This document shows, piece by piece, positions 16,998 through 23,968 of a DNA stretch of 27,999 nucleotides. The stretch is from assembly GCA_005885565.1 (NCBI GenBank), contig VAXK01000197.1, positions 1-27,999 of the forward strand. Direction: 5' to 3'. This stretch comes from Actinomycetota bacterium. GTDB lineage: Bacteria; Actinomycetota; Thermoleophilia; Gaiellales; Gaiellaceae. A program made the position numbers and the translations under genes. Each line of letters starts with the position of its first letter. Position 1 is the first letter of the stretch. The notes below the pieces were generated by a model, which did no database searches, was not told the origin of the DNA, and worked only from the letters and a program-made list of their open reading frames with translations.

Positions 16998-17138
16998 GTG
17001 AGACAGGCCGCGCTCGACCTCCTCGCCGCCGCCGGCGACCGGGCGATAGCGCTCGTCATCGTCGCGTCGATCGTGATCCCGCTCGCGATCCTGACCGCTC
17101 TGTGCTGGTACTTCTGGAAGCACCGGCACGACGGCTGA
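16998..17138 (+). CDS. Small single-TM membrane protein (46 aa)
   Basis: GTG 16998 to TGA 17136-17138, 26 bp after the permease stop. The product has a short amphipathic N-terminus, one long hydrophobic segment (ALVIVASIVIPLAILTALCW) and a basic tail (YFWKHRHDG), the plan of a small inner-membrane protein. No clear SD is visible. Support is the membrane-protein pattern and the filled gap. It might assist the exporter, but that is only suggested by position. Confidence 0.5.
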   Translation: MRQAALDLLAAAGDRAIALVIVASIVIPLAILTALCWYFWKHRHDG

Positions 17139-17183
17139 GGCGTCGGCGAGGGCTCCGCAAGCGCTGTCCCGAGCCGCTGCGTG

Positions 17184-18653
17184 TCAGGTCGCGCGGCGGA
17201 AGACGGCGACGTTCCCGTCTTGGCAGCAGTTGCGGCCTGCGAAGCCGCTGCTGTAGAGGTTGCGGCCGTCAGGGCTGATCGCGAGCTCGTGTGGGCTTTC
17301 CAGCCCCCGCGCCTTCGTGCACGCACCGTGCGAGCCGGTCTCGGTGAGGCAGCCGTTCGGGGCGCCGAGACGAGCCGGAGACCCATTCGTCGCGCGGGCG
17401 AAGACCGTGATCCCGCCCGGCTGCGTCGTGTGCGTCGCCGAGTTGGATCGGCCGACGTTGAAGGCGAAGTAGAGATTCTTCCCGTCCGGGCTGAGCGCGA
17501 TGCTCGTCTGCGGCTCGGTTCCGGTGTCGCCCGCGCACGGGTGACCGGGCGGCCCGTTCGCGTCGATGCATCCCACCTGCGTCAGGCCGCCGGCGGCGTT
17601 CCTGGAGAAGACGGTGAGGTCTCCACACGACCCGAGGTAGAGGTTCCTTCCATCCGGGCTGAGCGCGACCGAGAAGCAGAACCACGGACCCGCGAGGCTC
17701 GCGGCAGCGGTACACCCGGCACCGGCGATCGTCGGGCTGGCGATGCAGCCCTCCCGGCTCGCAAGCCGCGAGAGAGCGCCGCTTCTCCGGTTGCGGCGGA
17801 AGACCAGGAGCGCCTCGCGCTCGTCCGAGGCGGTCAGGGCGTAGACGTTCCGACCGTCCGCGCTGACGGCGAGCGCGGCAGGCCCGAGCTGACCGAGTGC
17901 ACCCCGGTGCGAGCAGCGAGCCGCCCGTCCCGGCGCCAGCAGGCATCCCGCCGTGCCTCCCAGCTGGCGAAGCGCACCGCTTCGCGCGTTGCGCGCGAAG
18001 ACGGCAAGACCGCCGGACGAGCCCACGTAGACGTTGCGGCCGTCCGGGCTCACCACAACCGACTCCGGCCCCGAGAGCGCACGGCCGACCGCGCAGCCTC
18101 CCCTCGCCGACGGGCCGAGGCAGCCCTGCCTTCCCGGCAGCTGCCGCAGCGCGCCGGTCGTCCGGTCGCGCGCGAACACGGCCAGGTCGGAGTAGTTGTC
18201 GCTGCGGTCACCGTGGGGGTCGAACGCCCACGACGCGACGTACAGATTGCGACCGTCCCGGCTCAGCGCCGCGGAGGTCGGCCACAGGAGCTTCCCCCTC
18301 GCACAGGTCGCGTCGGCACGAGGCTCGGGGACGACCACCCGATAGTCGACGCAGCCGCGCCGTCCGCCGAGCTGCCGAAGCGCCCCACCCGGCGCCCGCG
18401 CGAAAACAGCCACCGACGTCATGCCGGCCACGTAGACGCTCCGACCGTCCGCGCTCGCGACCACCGGCCCGCCGCCGATCGCGACCGCACGCCCGCAGCG
18501 CTCCCGGTTTGCCGCCGCCCGCAAGCACCCCGAAGCCGCCGAGAGCTGGACCAACGCGCCCGTCGGTGCCGGCGCACCGGAAGCGGAAGCGCTCAGCGCA
18601 ACCGCAACGACCGCAATCGCACCCACCCTGGGGCCGCCCGAACGGAGCGTCAC
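17184..18653 (-). CDS. Secreted seven-bladed beta-propeller (lactonase/YVTN-like fold)
   Basis: GTG 18653 is preferred because GGAGGAGACGGA lies just upstream, and it gives a clean signal peptide (VGAIAVVAVALSASASGAPA). A longer in-frame start exists at 18686. The protein has seven blade repeats with the core S.DGRN(L/V)Y..S...LAVFAR...GAL.QL, the fold of YVTN/lactonase-like propellers. Almost every blade is followed by a loop GC-x8-14-C, so disulfide-stapled loops outside the cell are likely. The C-terminal strand (NVAVFRRAT) would close the ring with the N-terminal GALVQL strand. No catalytic residues of a lactonase are evident; a binding or surface role is more likely. It lies 85 bp downstream of the 616-aa gene on the same strand. 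Confidence 0.88.
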   Translation of the reverse strand: MTLRSGGPRVGAIAVVAVALSASASGAPAPTGALVQLSAASGCLRAAANRERCGRAVAIGGGPVVASADGRSVYVAGMTSVAVFARAPGGALRQLGGRRGCVDYRVVVPEPRADATCARGKLLWPTSAALSRDGRNLYVASWAFDPHGDRSDNYSDLAVFARDRTTGALRQLPGRQGCLGPSARGGCAVGRALSGPESVVVSPDGRNVYVGSSGGLAVFARNARSGALRQLGGTAGCLLAPGRAARCSHRGALGQLGPAALAVSADGRNVYALTASDEREALLVFRRNRRSGALSRLASREGCIASPTIAGAGCTAAASLAGPWFCFSVALSPDGRNLYLGSCGDLTVFSRNAAGGLTQVGCIDANGPPGHPCAGDTGTEPQTSIALSPDGKNLYFAFNVGRSNSATHTTQPGGITVFARATNGSPARLGAPNGCLTETGSHGACTKARGLESPHELAISPDGRNLYSSGFAGRNCCQDGNVAVFRRAT

Positions 18654-18738
18654 TCCGTCTCCTCCTTCCCGGGCCCATTGTCGCACCCTGACCGGGGATC
18701 CTGCGCGGGGTCGCCACGCGCCTCGGCGGCCTGGGGGA

Positions 18739-20589
18739 TCAGCCCTCCGGCTGGTCGACCAGCTCGTCGAAGCGGAGGCCGCTCGAGCCCTCGCCTCGGC
18801 CCGTCTGCCGGCGGACGCCGAGCCAGACGACGACTCGCCCGTCGGTCCAGCGCGTCCGCTGGTACGCCTGGAAGACGCGAGTGCCCGCGCGAGTCACTTC
18901 CTCCTCGTGGACGTAGTACGGCTCGGCGGGCGTGCGGTCGAGGCCCTCGCGGAGCAGCACCGTCCGGGGCTCGACCTTCGCCGGCGGCTTCGGACCGCCT
19001 TCGAGGACGCGCGGCATCGCGGCGCGCTGGAGCTGGATCTCGCGGTTGCTGCCCTCCACGTGCACGGGGATGAACGGAATCCAGCTCTCCGGCACCGTGC
19101 TCATGATCTGGTAGCGGATCGGCGCAGTCGGCTCGTGGGACACGCCTCCGCCCGGCGGGAGCCTCGCCTCGTAGAACGCGCGGAGCTGGCGCGCGGCCTC
19201 GATGCCGGGTGCCGTGGCGCCGCTCGCGAGCGGCACGGTCGTCTCGATCCCCCAGACCATGTTCGCGACCTCGTCGCGGATCAGCGTGACGTCCTCCGTC
19301 GGCGGCCCCTGCTCGACCTTCGGCACGGTCGGCAGGAGCAGCAAGGACGTGTCGGCGGCGCCGCCTCGACCCTGGACGTCGATCGTGAACATGCTCCACC
19401 GCTGCCAGTCGTCGTCCGCTCCGGCGCCGGCGGGCTCGATCCAGAAGCGCTCGCCGAAGACGTTCGTGACGACGACGCCGCGCACGTCGGCGAGCGTGCC
19501 CGCCGGAAGCGTGTACGGGATCACGAACCAGTCGTTGCCGAAGACGAGCGCGAACTCGAGGAAGAGGAGCTTGGCCAGGTCGGTGGTGCTCGCGTCGACG
19601 TCCCCGTAGTTCGTCTTGCGCTCCTCGAACGACCACCAGCGCGTGTTCGGCATGCCCGTGAAGGACACCGGTACCGGGATCGTCGCGCGCGCGACCGGAA
19701 CGGGCGGAACGTCCGCGCCCGGCACGGGATCGAGCGGCTTCGCGGCGGCGTCCACGTCCAGGCTGTACCAGTCGAGCCGGCCCTGGTAGTAGCTGTCGGC
19801 GACGTAGACCTTCTCGGCTCCGTCTCGCTCCGGCGCGGACGCGGCGAAGCGGTACTCGAGCTGCGGCGGCGTCCAGGCGTCGTCGCCCTTCGACGGGGGC
19901 TGGAGGATCAGGCGCTCGAACCACGCGAGGAACTTCGCCGTCGCCTTCTCGAAGTCGGGGTGCTCGGGCGTCGTGATCCCGCCGACGCCGTCCCATGCAC
20001 GGTTTCCTGGGCTCTCGACGAGGTGCTCGTAGAGCGAGCCGCCGTCCATCGCCCGCCCCGCGACGGCGGCGAAGAGCTCCCAGGCCTGCGGATGCGCGAC
20101 GATCTCGGCGTCGGCGGTCGAGGTCGGGTCCGGCGCCTGGATCGGGTACGCGGCGACGAACGCCTGCCGGTGGTTGCCGATCCCCTCGACCAGGGCGAGC
20201 CACTCGCGCCCCATGGCCAGGCGGAGGTCGAGCGACGCGACGCGGCGGTGGATCCGAAGCGGCACGTGCCGCCGCTCGACGGTCGCCTCGAGCGGCAGCT
20301 GCTCGTCGAACGCCTGCACCGCACCCGCGCCGGGCCGGTACTTCGTCAGGCGCGTCGTGTCGACCCGCAGCTTCGCGAACACCGGCGAGCCGGCGTCGCT
20401 GCCGCGGAACTCCCCCATCTGCCACTGCTTCGTGAGCATCCAGAGCGCGTCGCGCACCTCCGCGCGGAGCGCGCGCTCGAAGCTCTGCGTGCGCGGCCGG
20501 CCCTCGACCCGGTTCCACACCGTCACCGACGGGAACTGGCGCCGCTCGATCGCGGTGCGGATGTCCGTGACCCGGAGCGCGCTAGGCAC
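18739..20589 (-). CDS. 616-aa uncharacterised protein
   Basis: GTG 20589 follows GGAGGTG at six bases and overlaps the preceding frame's stop by 8 bases (translational coupling). I do not recognise a named family. The N-terminal block (TVWNRVEGRPRTQSFERAL, ALWMLTKQWQMGEFRGSD) looks strongly conserved. The rest is a rich mix of beta and helical segments with many Trp and Tyr (NTRWWSFEERKTNYGD, NDWFVIPYTLPAG). There is no signal peptide or membrane span. It appears to have been one of a coupled pair with the frame upstream, which is now truncated. Function unknown. Confidence 0.85.
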   Translation of the reverse strand: MPSALRVTDIRTAIERRQFPSVTVWNRVEGRPRTQSFERALRAEVRDALWMLTKQWQMGEFRGSDAGSPVFAKLRVDTTRLTKYRPGAGAVQAFDEQLPLEATVERRHVPLRIHRRVASLDLRLAMGREWLALVEGIGNHRQAFVAAYPIQAPDPTSTADAEIVAHPQAWELFAAVAGRAMDGGSLYEHLVESPGNRAWDGVGGITTPEHPDFEKATAKFLAWFERLILQPPSKGDDAWTPPQLEYRFAASAPERDGAEKVYVADSYYQGRLDWYSLDVDAAAKPLDPVPGADVPPVPVARATIPVPVSFTGMPNTRWWSFEERKTNYGDVDASTTDLAKLLFLEFALVFGNDWFVIPYTLPAGTLADVRGVVVTNVFGERFWIEPAGAGADDDWQRWSMFTIDVQGRGGAADTSLLLLPTVPKVEQGPPTEDVTLIRDEVANMVWGIETTVPLASGATAPGIEAARQLRAFYEARLPPGGGVSHEPTAPIRYQIMSTVPESWIPFIPVHVEGSNREIQLQRAAMPRVLEGGPKPPAKVEPRTVLLREGLDRTPAEPYYVHEEEVTRAGTRVFQAYQRTRWTDGRVVVWLGVRRQTGRGEGSSGLRFDELVDQPEG

Positions 20590-21190
20590 GCGCCCGCACC
20601 TCCATGCGCTCCATGACGCCGCCGGCCACGGCCAGGGCGGTCGTGATCGAGATCCCGTGCAGCGTCACGGCCATGATCGTCGCCGGCAGGAACCCGGCGT
20701 ACGCCGTCGGGTCGACCATCGCCGGCTCGAGCGTACGCTTCTTCGCGAGGTCGAGCGTCTCGTTCAGCGCGCCCACGACGTCCTGCCAGTGCCAGGCGCC
20801 GTCGGCCGTGGCCGGAGTGACGAGCAGGATCGCCTGCGGCGGCTCGTTGTCGGGCCGGTCGAAGTTGAACGTGATCCCGGTGTCCTTGCTCGTGCCGGGG
20901 ACGACCTCGGTCCAGTCGTCGAGCAACAGCCCGCACTGGCGCGCCGAGGGGTCGAACGGCGCCGCGTAGTGCGCCGTGTAGAGCAGCCGGTCGCCGTCGA
21001 TCGAGTAGGACGCCGGGAACTGGAGCGCGAGCCACGGCGCGGTCGCCTGGAAGGGGAGCTGAGCCGGGACGAGCCGGGGCTCGGGGCGCTCGAACGTCGC
21101 CGCGAGGAACGTGCTCGTCTCCCAGGCGTGGAGCGCCGGCCGCACGTCGAGCGGCAACTCGATGTAGACGAACCGGAGAAACGGATCGCG
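20582..21190 (-). pseudogene. 5'-truncated remnant of the partner gene upstream of the 616-aa gene
   Basis: The frame ending TAG 20584-20582 encodes ~200 residues that look like genuine protein (LLYTAHYAAPFDPSARQCG, LLLDDWTEVVPGTSKDTG, ALNETLDLAKKRTLEP, FLPATIMAVTLHGISITT). No ATG or GTG start lies in a sensible place. The sequence begins mid-fold (DPFLRFVYIELPLDV) just after the terminator of the repeat-protein gene. The first in-frame candidates are TTG 21157 and GTG 21145, both without an SD. Upstream of the terminator the same frame is only a shadow of the repeat gene. I read it as the C-terminal end of a larger protein lost by deletion. A short protein from TTG 21157 (191 aa) is the alternative. 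Confidence 0.6.
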
Positions 21191-21200
21191 GCACCGTGGG

Positions 21201-21238
21201 AAGGGGGTGGCTGCGGCGATTGCCGCAGCCGCCCCCTT
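21201..21238 (-). terminator. Stem-loop terminator of the repeat-protein gene
   Basis: A 17-bp stem, arms 21201-21217 (AAGGGGGTGGCTGCGGC) and 21222-21238, has a 4-base loop and one mismatch (a G-U wobble if read from the plus strand). It begins five bases after the TAA stop of the repeat-protein gene. Confidence 0.75.
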
Positions 21239-21243
21239 GCTGC

Positions 21244-22353
21244 TTACCCGGCGGACTGGCTCTGCGTCCCCCACTGGTTCGTGGGCGCCGAGTTCGACGA
21301 GCCCGCGTGCGACTTCGCAGCCGCGTTCTGGTTCGCCGAGCTCGGGCCGGAGCTCACGCCGCCGGCCGAGATCGTCACCGGCGCGTTCCCGTTCACCGGC
21401 GTCTGCTCGGTCGCCGACGAGGCGGCGGACAGCTGCGCGGTCTCGGACTTCTGCGCGTTCAGCTGCGCACCGCCCGCACCTCCGCAACCGGCCACACACG
21501 AACCCGTACCGCCGATCGACTGCGTCTGCGTCGACGCCTGGTTGGTCGGCGCGGAGTTCGACGAGTCCGCGTGCGACTTGGCCTCGACGTTCTGGTTCGC
21601 CGAGCTCGGACCGGAGCTGACGCCGCCGGCCGAGATCGTCACCGGCGCGTTCCCGTTCACCGGCGTCTGCTTCGTCTCGGACTTCGCAGCCGACGACTGC
21701 GCGGTCTCGGACTTCTGCGCGTTCAGCTGTGCGCCGCCCGCGCCACCGCAACCGCCCTTGCAACCGTCCGTCCCGCCGACGCTCTGCGTCTGCGAGGACG
21801 ACTGGTTCGTCGGGGCCGAGTTCCACGAGCCGGCGTGCGACTTCGCAGCCGCGTTCTGGTTCGCCGAGCTCGGGCCGGAGCTGACGTCGCCTGCGGCGAT
21901 CGTCACCGGCGCGTTCCCGTTCACCGGCGTCTGCTCGGTCGCAGCCTCCGCGGCCGAGACCTGCTCGGTCTTCGACTCCTGCCCGTTCAGCTGTGCGGCT
22001 CCTGCACCTCCGCAACCGGCTGAGCAGGCACCGGCGCCGCCGGCCGACTGGATCTGATTCGTCCACTGGCTGGTCGGCGCCGAGTTCGACGAGTCGGCGT
22101 GCGACTTCGCCTCGGCGTTCTGGTTGGCCGAGCTTGGGCCGGAGCTGACGTCGCCTGCGGCGATCGTCACCGGCGCGTTGCCGTTCACCGGCGTCTGCTG
22201 CGTTGCAGCCGTCGCCGCCGACAGCTGGGACGCGACGGCGGCCTGGATGGACGCCTGCAGAGCGCCGGGCCCGCCGTTCTCGGCCGCCGCCACGGCCGGC
22301 ACCGCTGCAGCGGCGGCAACCGTCGCGACGAACGCGATCAGCTTGCGTTTCAT
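21244..22353 (-). CDS. Secreted tandem-repeat protein (88-residue repeats with Cys pairs)
   Basis: ATG 22353 directly follows AAGGAGGGGTG, a strong ribosome site. The product is 369 aa. Residues 1-24 form a signal peptide (MKRKLIAFVATVAAAAAVPA). From residue 53 there are three full 88-residue repeats and a 53-residue partial one. Each starts QTPVNGNAPVTI, continues SSGPSSANQN and AKSHA..S.NSAPT, and the full ones carry a GC-containing loop (C-x3-CGGAG) before AAQLN. The composition (Gln, Asn, Ser, Ala, Gly, few charges) recalls secreted self-assembling surface proteins such as rodlin/curlin-type amyloids, but there is no firm homology. It sits with two other secreted low-complexity proteins and a regulator. 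A coat or fibre role is inference. Confidence 0.88.
   Translation of the reverse strand: MKRKLIAFVATVAAAAAVPAVAAAENGGPGALQASIQAAVASQLSAATAATQQTPVNGNAPVTIAAGDVSSGPSSANQNAEAKSHADSSNSAPTSQWTNQIQSAGGAGACSAGCGGAGAAQLNGQESKTEQVSAAEAATEQTPVNGNAPVTIAAGDVSSGPSSANQNAAAKSHAGSWNSAPTNQSSSQTQSVGGTDGCKGGCGGAGGAQLNAQKSETAQSSAAKSETKQTPVNGNAPVTISAGGVSSGPSSANQNVEAKSHADSSNSAPTNQASTQTQSIGGTGSCVAGCGGAGGAQLNAQKSETAQLSAASSATEQTPVNGNAPVTISAGGVSSGPSSANQNAAAKSHAGSSNSAPTNQWGTQSQSAG
21247..22197 (-). repeat. Tandem 264-bp coding repeats (3.6 copies)
   Basis: Copies lie at 22197-21934, 21933-21670, 21669-21406 and, partial, 21405-21247. Copies 1 and 3 share AKSHADSSNSA, copies 2 and 4 share AKSHAGS.NSA, while copies 1-2 share TIAAGDV and 3-4 share TISAGGV. 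The pattern suggests more than one duplication or conversion event. Confidence 0.9.
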
Positions 22354-22360
22354 CACCCCT

Positions 22361-22416
22361 CCTTGGTCGTCGTTCCACACGCCGCCCGCTCGGGGCGGCG
22401 GATCAACCGACCAAGG
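22361..22416 (-). promoter_or_regulatory. Nested inverted repeats abutting the ribosome site of the repeat-protein gene
   Basis: An outer 9-bp perfect repeat, CCTTGGTCG (22361-22369) and CGACCAAGG (22408-22416), encloses an 8-bp GC hairpin (CGCCGCCC 22380-22387, GGGCGGCG 22393-22400). In the minus-strand RNA the outer stem ends in AAGG of the AAGGAGG ribosome site. It could terminate the upstream gene and/or limit ribosome access. Confidence 0.6.
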
Positions 22417-22420
22417 GCAC

Positions 22421-23176
22421 TCAGCCGGGTCGCCAGGTTGGGAGGACGATCCGGCGCGGCCTCGTCGGTCGACGCGACGGGACGCGTCGGATCACGACCT
22501 CCGAGACGAACAACGAGAGGGCAGCGGCGAGCGCGACGAGGAGCGGGGGCACGGGTGACCCGCCGCCCGAAGCAGCGCCCGCGGAGGAAGGCAGCGCGAG
22601 AGGAAGCGGTACGGAGGGAAGGTCGAACGGGATCGACGGCGCGCGCGACCCACGCCCGGCGCCGGGCGTTTCGGCTCGCTTCGCGCCACTCCCGTCGCGT
22701 GTCGAGACGCGGGGCTCCGGTGGCCGTCGCACTTCGATCTGCGCCGGCGGTTGGGAGACAAGGGTCGGCGAGGCCGCGGCTGCGGCAGGACGCGGCCTCG
22801 CCTTCTCGTGGACGCGCGCGCGCGGGATCTGCTTCGCGGCCGCACGCGGCGCCTCCTTGGGGGAAACGCCCCTCCCCGTTGCCTCTGCCACGATGGCCGC
22901 AGGGGACACGTCTGCGATCGCCCTCGCCGGGGCGGCGGCGGCGAGGGCGGCGTGGGTGACGTCCGCGACCGTCTGCGCCACGTCTGCCGTGGACGGCTGC
23001 GCGGCGGCCGCGCCGGCCGCCTGGCTCCAGGTCGCCGCCTGCACCTGGTCGGCAAGGCCCGCGAGCTGCTCGAAGCTGCCCGCTCTTGCCCCGGCCGGGA
23101 CGGCAGCGCCGAGCAGCGCGGCCGCCGCGACGACGGCGCAACGCGCAATCGCGCTCGGCCCCCTCCGGGTGCGCAC
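22421..23176 (-). CDS. Secreted Pro/Ala-rich protein with C-terminal membrane anchor
   Basis: From GTG 23176 the product is 251 aa, beginning with a signal peptide (IARCAVVAAAALLGAAVPA). A low-complexity Ala/Pro/Arg-rich middle follows. Near the end comes one hydrophobic segment (PPLLVALAAALSLFVSEVV) and a basic tail (RRVPSRRPTRPRR), so it is anchored with most of the chain outside. No LPXTG motif is seen. A longer start, GTG 23266, overlaps the regulator's stop (GTGA) but would add 30 basic residues before the signal peptide and cover a hairpin-rich stretch, so I prefer the shorter form. Neither start has a clear SD. Function unknown; it is probably a surface partner of its neighbours. Confidence 0.65.
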   Translation of the reverse strand: MRTRRGPSAIARCAVVAAAALLGAAVPAGARAGSFEQLAGLADQVQAATWSQAAGAAAAQPSTADVAQTVADVTHAALAAAAPARAIADVSPAAIVAEATGRGVSPKEAPRAAAKQIPRARVHEKARPRPAAAAASPTLVSQPPAQIEVRRPPEPRVSTRDGSGAKRAETPGAGRGSRAPSIPFDLPSVPLPLALPSSAGAASGGGSPVPPLLVALAAALSLFVSEVVIRRVPSRRPTRPRRIVLPTWRPG

Positions 23177-23235
23177 GAGCCAACGATGCCGGGGCCGGGG
23201 CGGTACCGATACCCGCCGTCCGGAGGGTCTCGATC

Positions 23236-23257
23236 CCCCCAGTCGGGGGTTCCCGAC
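23236..23257 (-). promoter_or_regulatory. Two mutually exclusive small hairpins after the regulator gene
   Basis: CCCCC/GGGGG (23236-23240 with 23245-23249, loop AGTC) and GTCGGG/CCCGAC (23242-23247 with 23252-23257, loop GGTT) share bases, so only one can form at a time. Their position just downstream of the LuxR stop suggests a terminator or attenuator. No T-tract is present. Confidence 0.35.
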
Positions 23258-23262
23258 GCGTC

Positions 23263-23877
23263 TCACGACGCCTTCGTCAGGCGTGAGGGATCGAGGAGGC
23301 CGCGCCGGTTCGCCTCGACGACGGCCGACACCCGGCTGTCGACGCCGAGCTTGCGCATCGCGTTGCTCAGGTACTCCTTGACCGTGTGGCGGCTGAGGAA
23401 CAGCCGGCTGCCGATCTCGCGGTTCGTGAACCCCTCCGCGGCGAGCGTCAGGACTCTCAGCTCCTGGCTCGAGAGCGACGCGCGGGCCCGGAACACCGCC
23501 GCTCCGGCGCGCGGGTCGACCAGCCTCTCCCCCGCAGCGACCCGCCGTACGGCGTCGAGGAGATCGACCCTCTCGAGATCCTTGACGAGGTACGCGGCGG
23601 CGCCCGCCTCGGCGGCCGCTGCGACGAGGTCCGGCGCGATCGAGGACGAGAGCAGCGCGACGGCCGTCGCCGGGGCGCGCTCAATGATCTGCCGGCACAC
23701 GTCCGCAAACGTCGCGTCGAGGACGACGACGTCCGGACGAAGGCGGGCCGCCGCGGAGACGGCTTCGGCCCCGGTCCCGGCCTCGCCGACAACCTTGACG
23801 TCCGGCGCGCGGAGAAACTGCCGGATGCCGGCGCGGACGACGGGATAGCCGTCGGCGACGAGGACGCGAACGGTCAC
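23263..23877 (-). CDS. NarL/FixJ-type response regulator
   Basis: A 204-aa regulator starting at GTG 23877. The receiver domain (residues 2-105) keeps Asp54 (DVVVLDATF) and Lys99 (YLVKD). The acidic pair reads Asp9-Gly10 (VADGYP), so one acidic residue is missing and Mg binding may be weakened. The C-terminal LuxR helix-turn-helix spans 136-192 (LSSQELRVLTLA, TNREIGSRLFLSRHTVKEYL). No sensor kinase is in the window. It is flanked on both sides by secreted surface-protein genes on the same strand, so it probably controls them. Direct repeats lie 47-86 bp upstream of its start. A 7-bp inverted repeat (CCGGCTC/GAGCCGG, 23877-23906) overlaps the start region. Confidence 0.92.
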   Translation of the reverse strand: MTVRVLVADGYPVVRAGIRQFLRAPDVKVVGEAGTGAEAVSAAARLRPDVVVLDATFADVCRQIIERAPATAVALLSSSIAPDLVAAAAEAGAAAYLVKDLERVDLLDAVRRVAAGERLVDPRAGAAVFRARASLSSQELRVLTLAAEGFTNREIGSRLFLSRHTVKEYLSNAMRKLGVDSRVSAVVEANRRGLLDPSRLTKAS

Positions 23878-23923
23878 CGGCTCTTGCAGAAGCCGCGACG
23901 AGCCGGCTCTCCATGCGCGATTG

Positions 23924-23963
23924 CGTCCGGAATCGTCCAGACGGGCGCTGCGAATCGTCCAGA
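23924..23963 (-). promoter_or_regulatory. Direct repeats upstream of the response regulator (candidate operator)
   Basis: AATCGTCCAGA occurs at 23931-23941 and 23953-23963, exactly 22 bp apart. A degenerate third copy of the core (CGTCCGGA) starts at 23924, 10 bp before the next CGTCC. Spacings of about one and two helical turns in a 91-bp intergenic gap suit cooperative binding by a LuxR-type protein. Confidence 0.5.
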
Positions 23964-23968
23964 GCCGC

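Noticed and set aside
20523..21194. 223-codon minus-strand frame starting at GTG 21194, over the truncated gene
   Set aside because: It has a start codon but is Arg/Ala/Gly-rich shadow sequence; the neighbouring frame carries the protein-like text and the coupled stop.
21247..22197. CRISPR-like array
   Set aside because: The 264-bp repeats are contiguous coding repeats with no short-repeat/spacer pattern.
20582..22378. Single 598-codon minus-strand gene spanning the repeat gene and the truncated frame
   Set aside because: Its upstream two-thirds is a frame-shifted shadow of the secreted repeat protein and it would cross the terminator hairpin.
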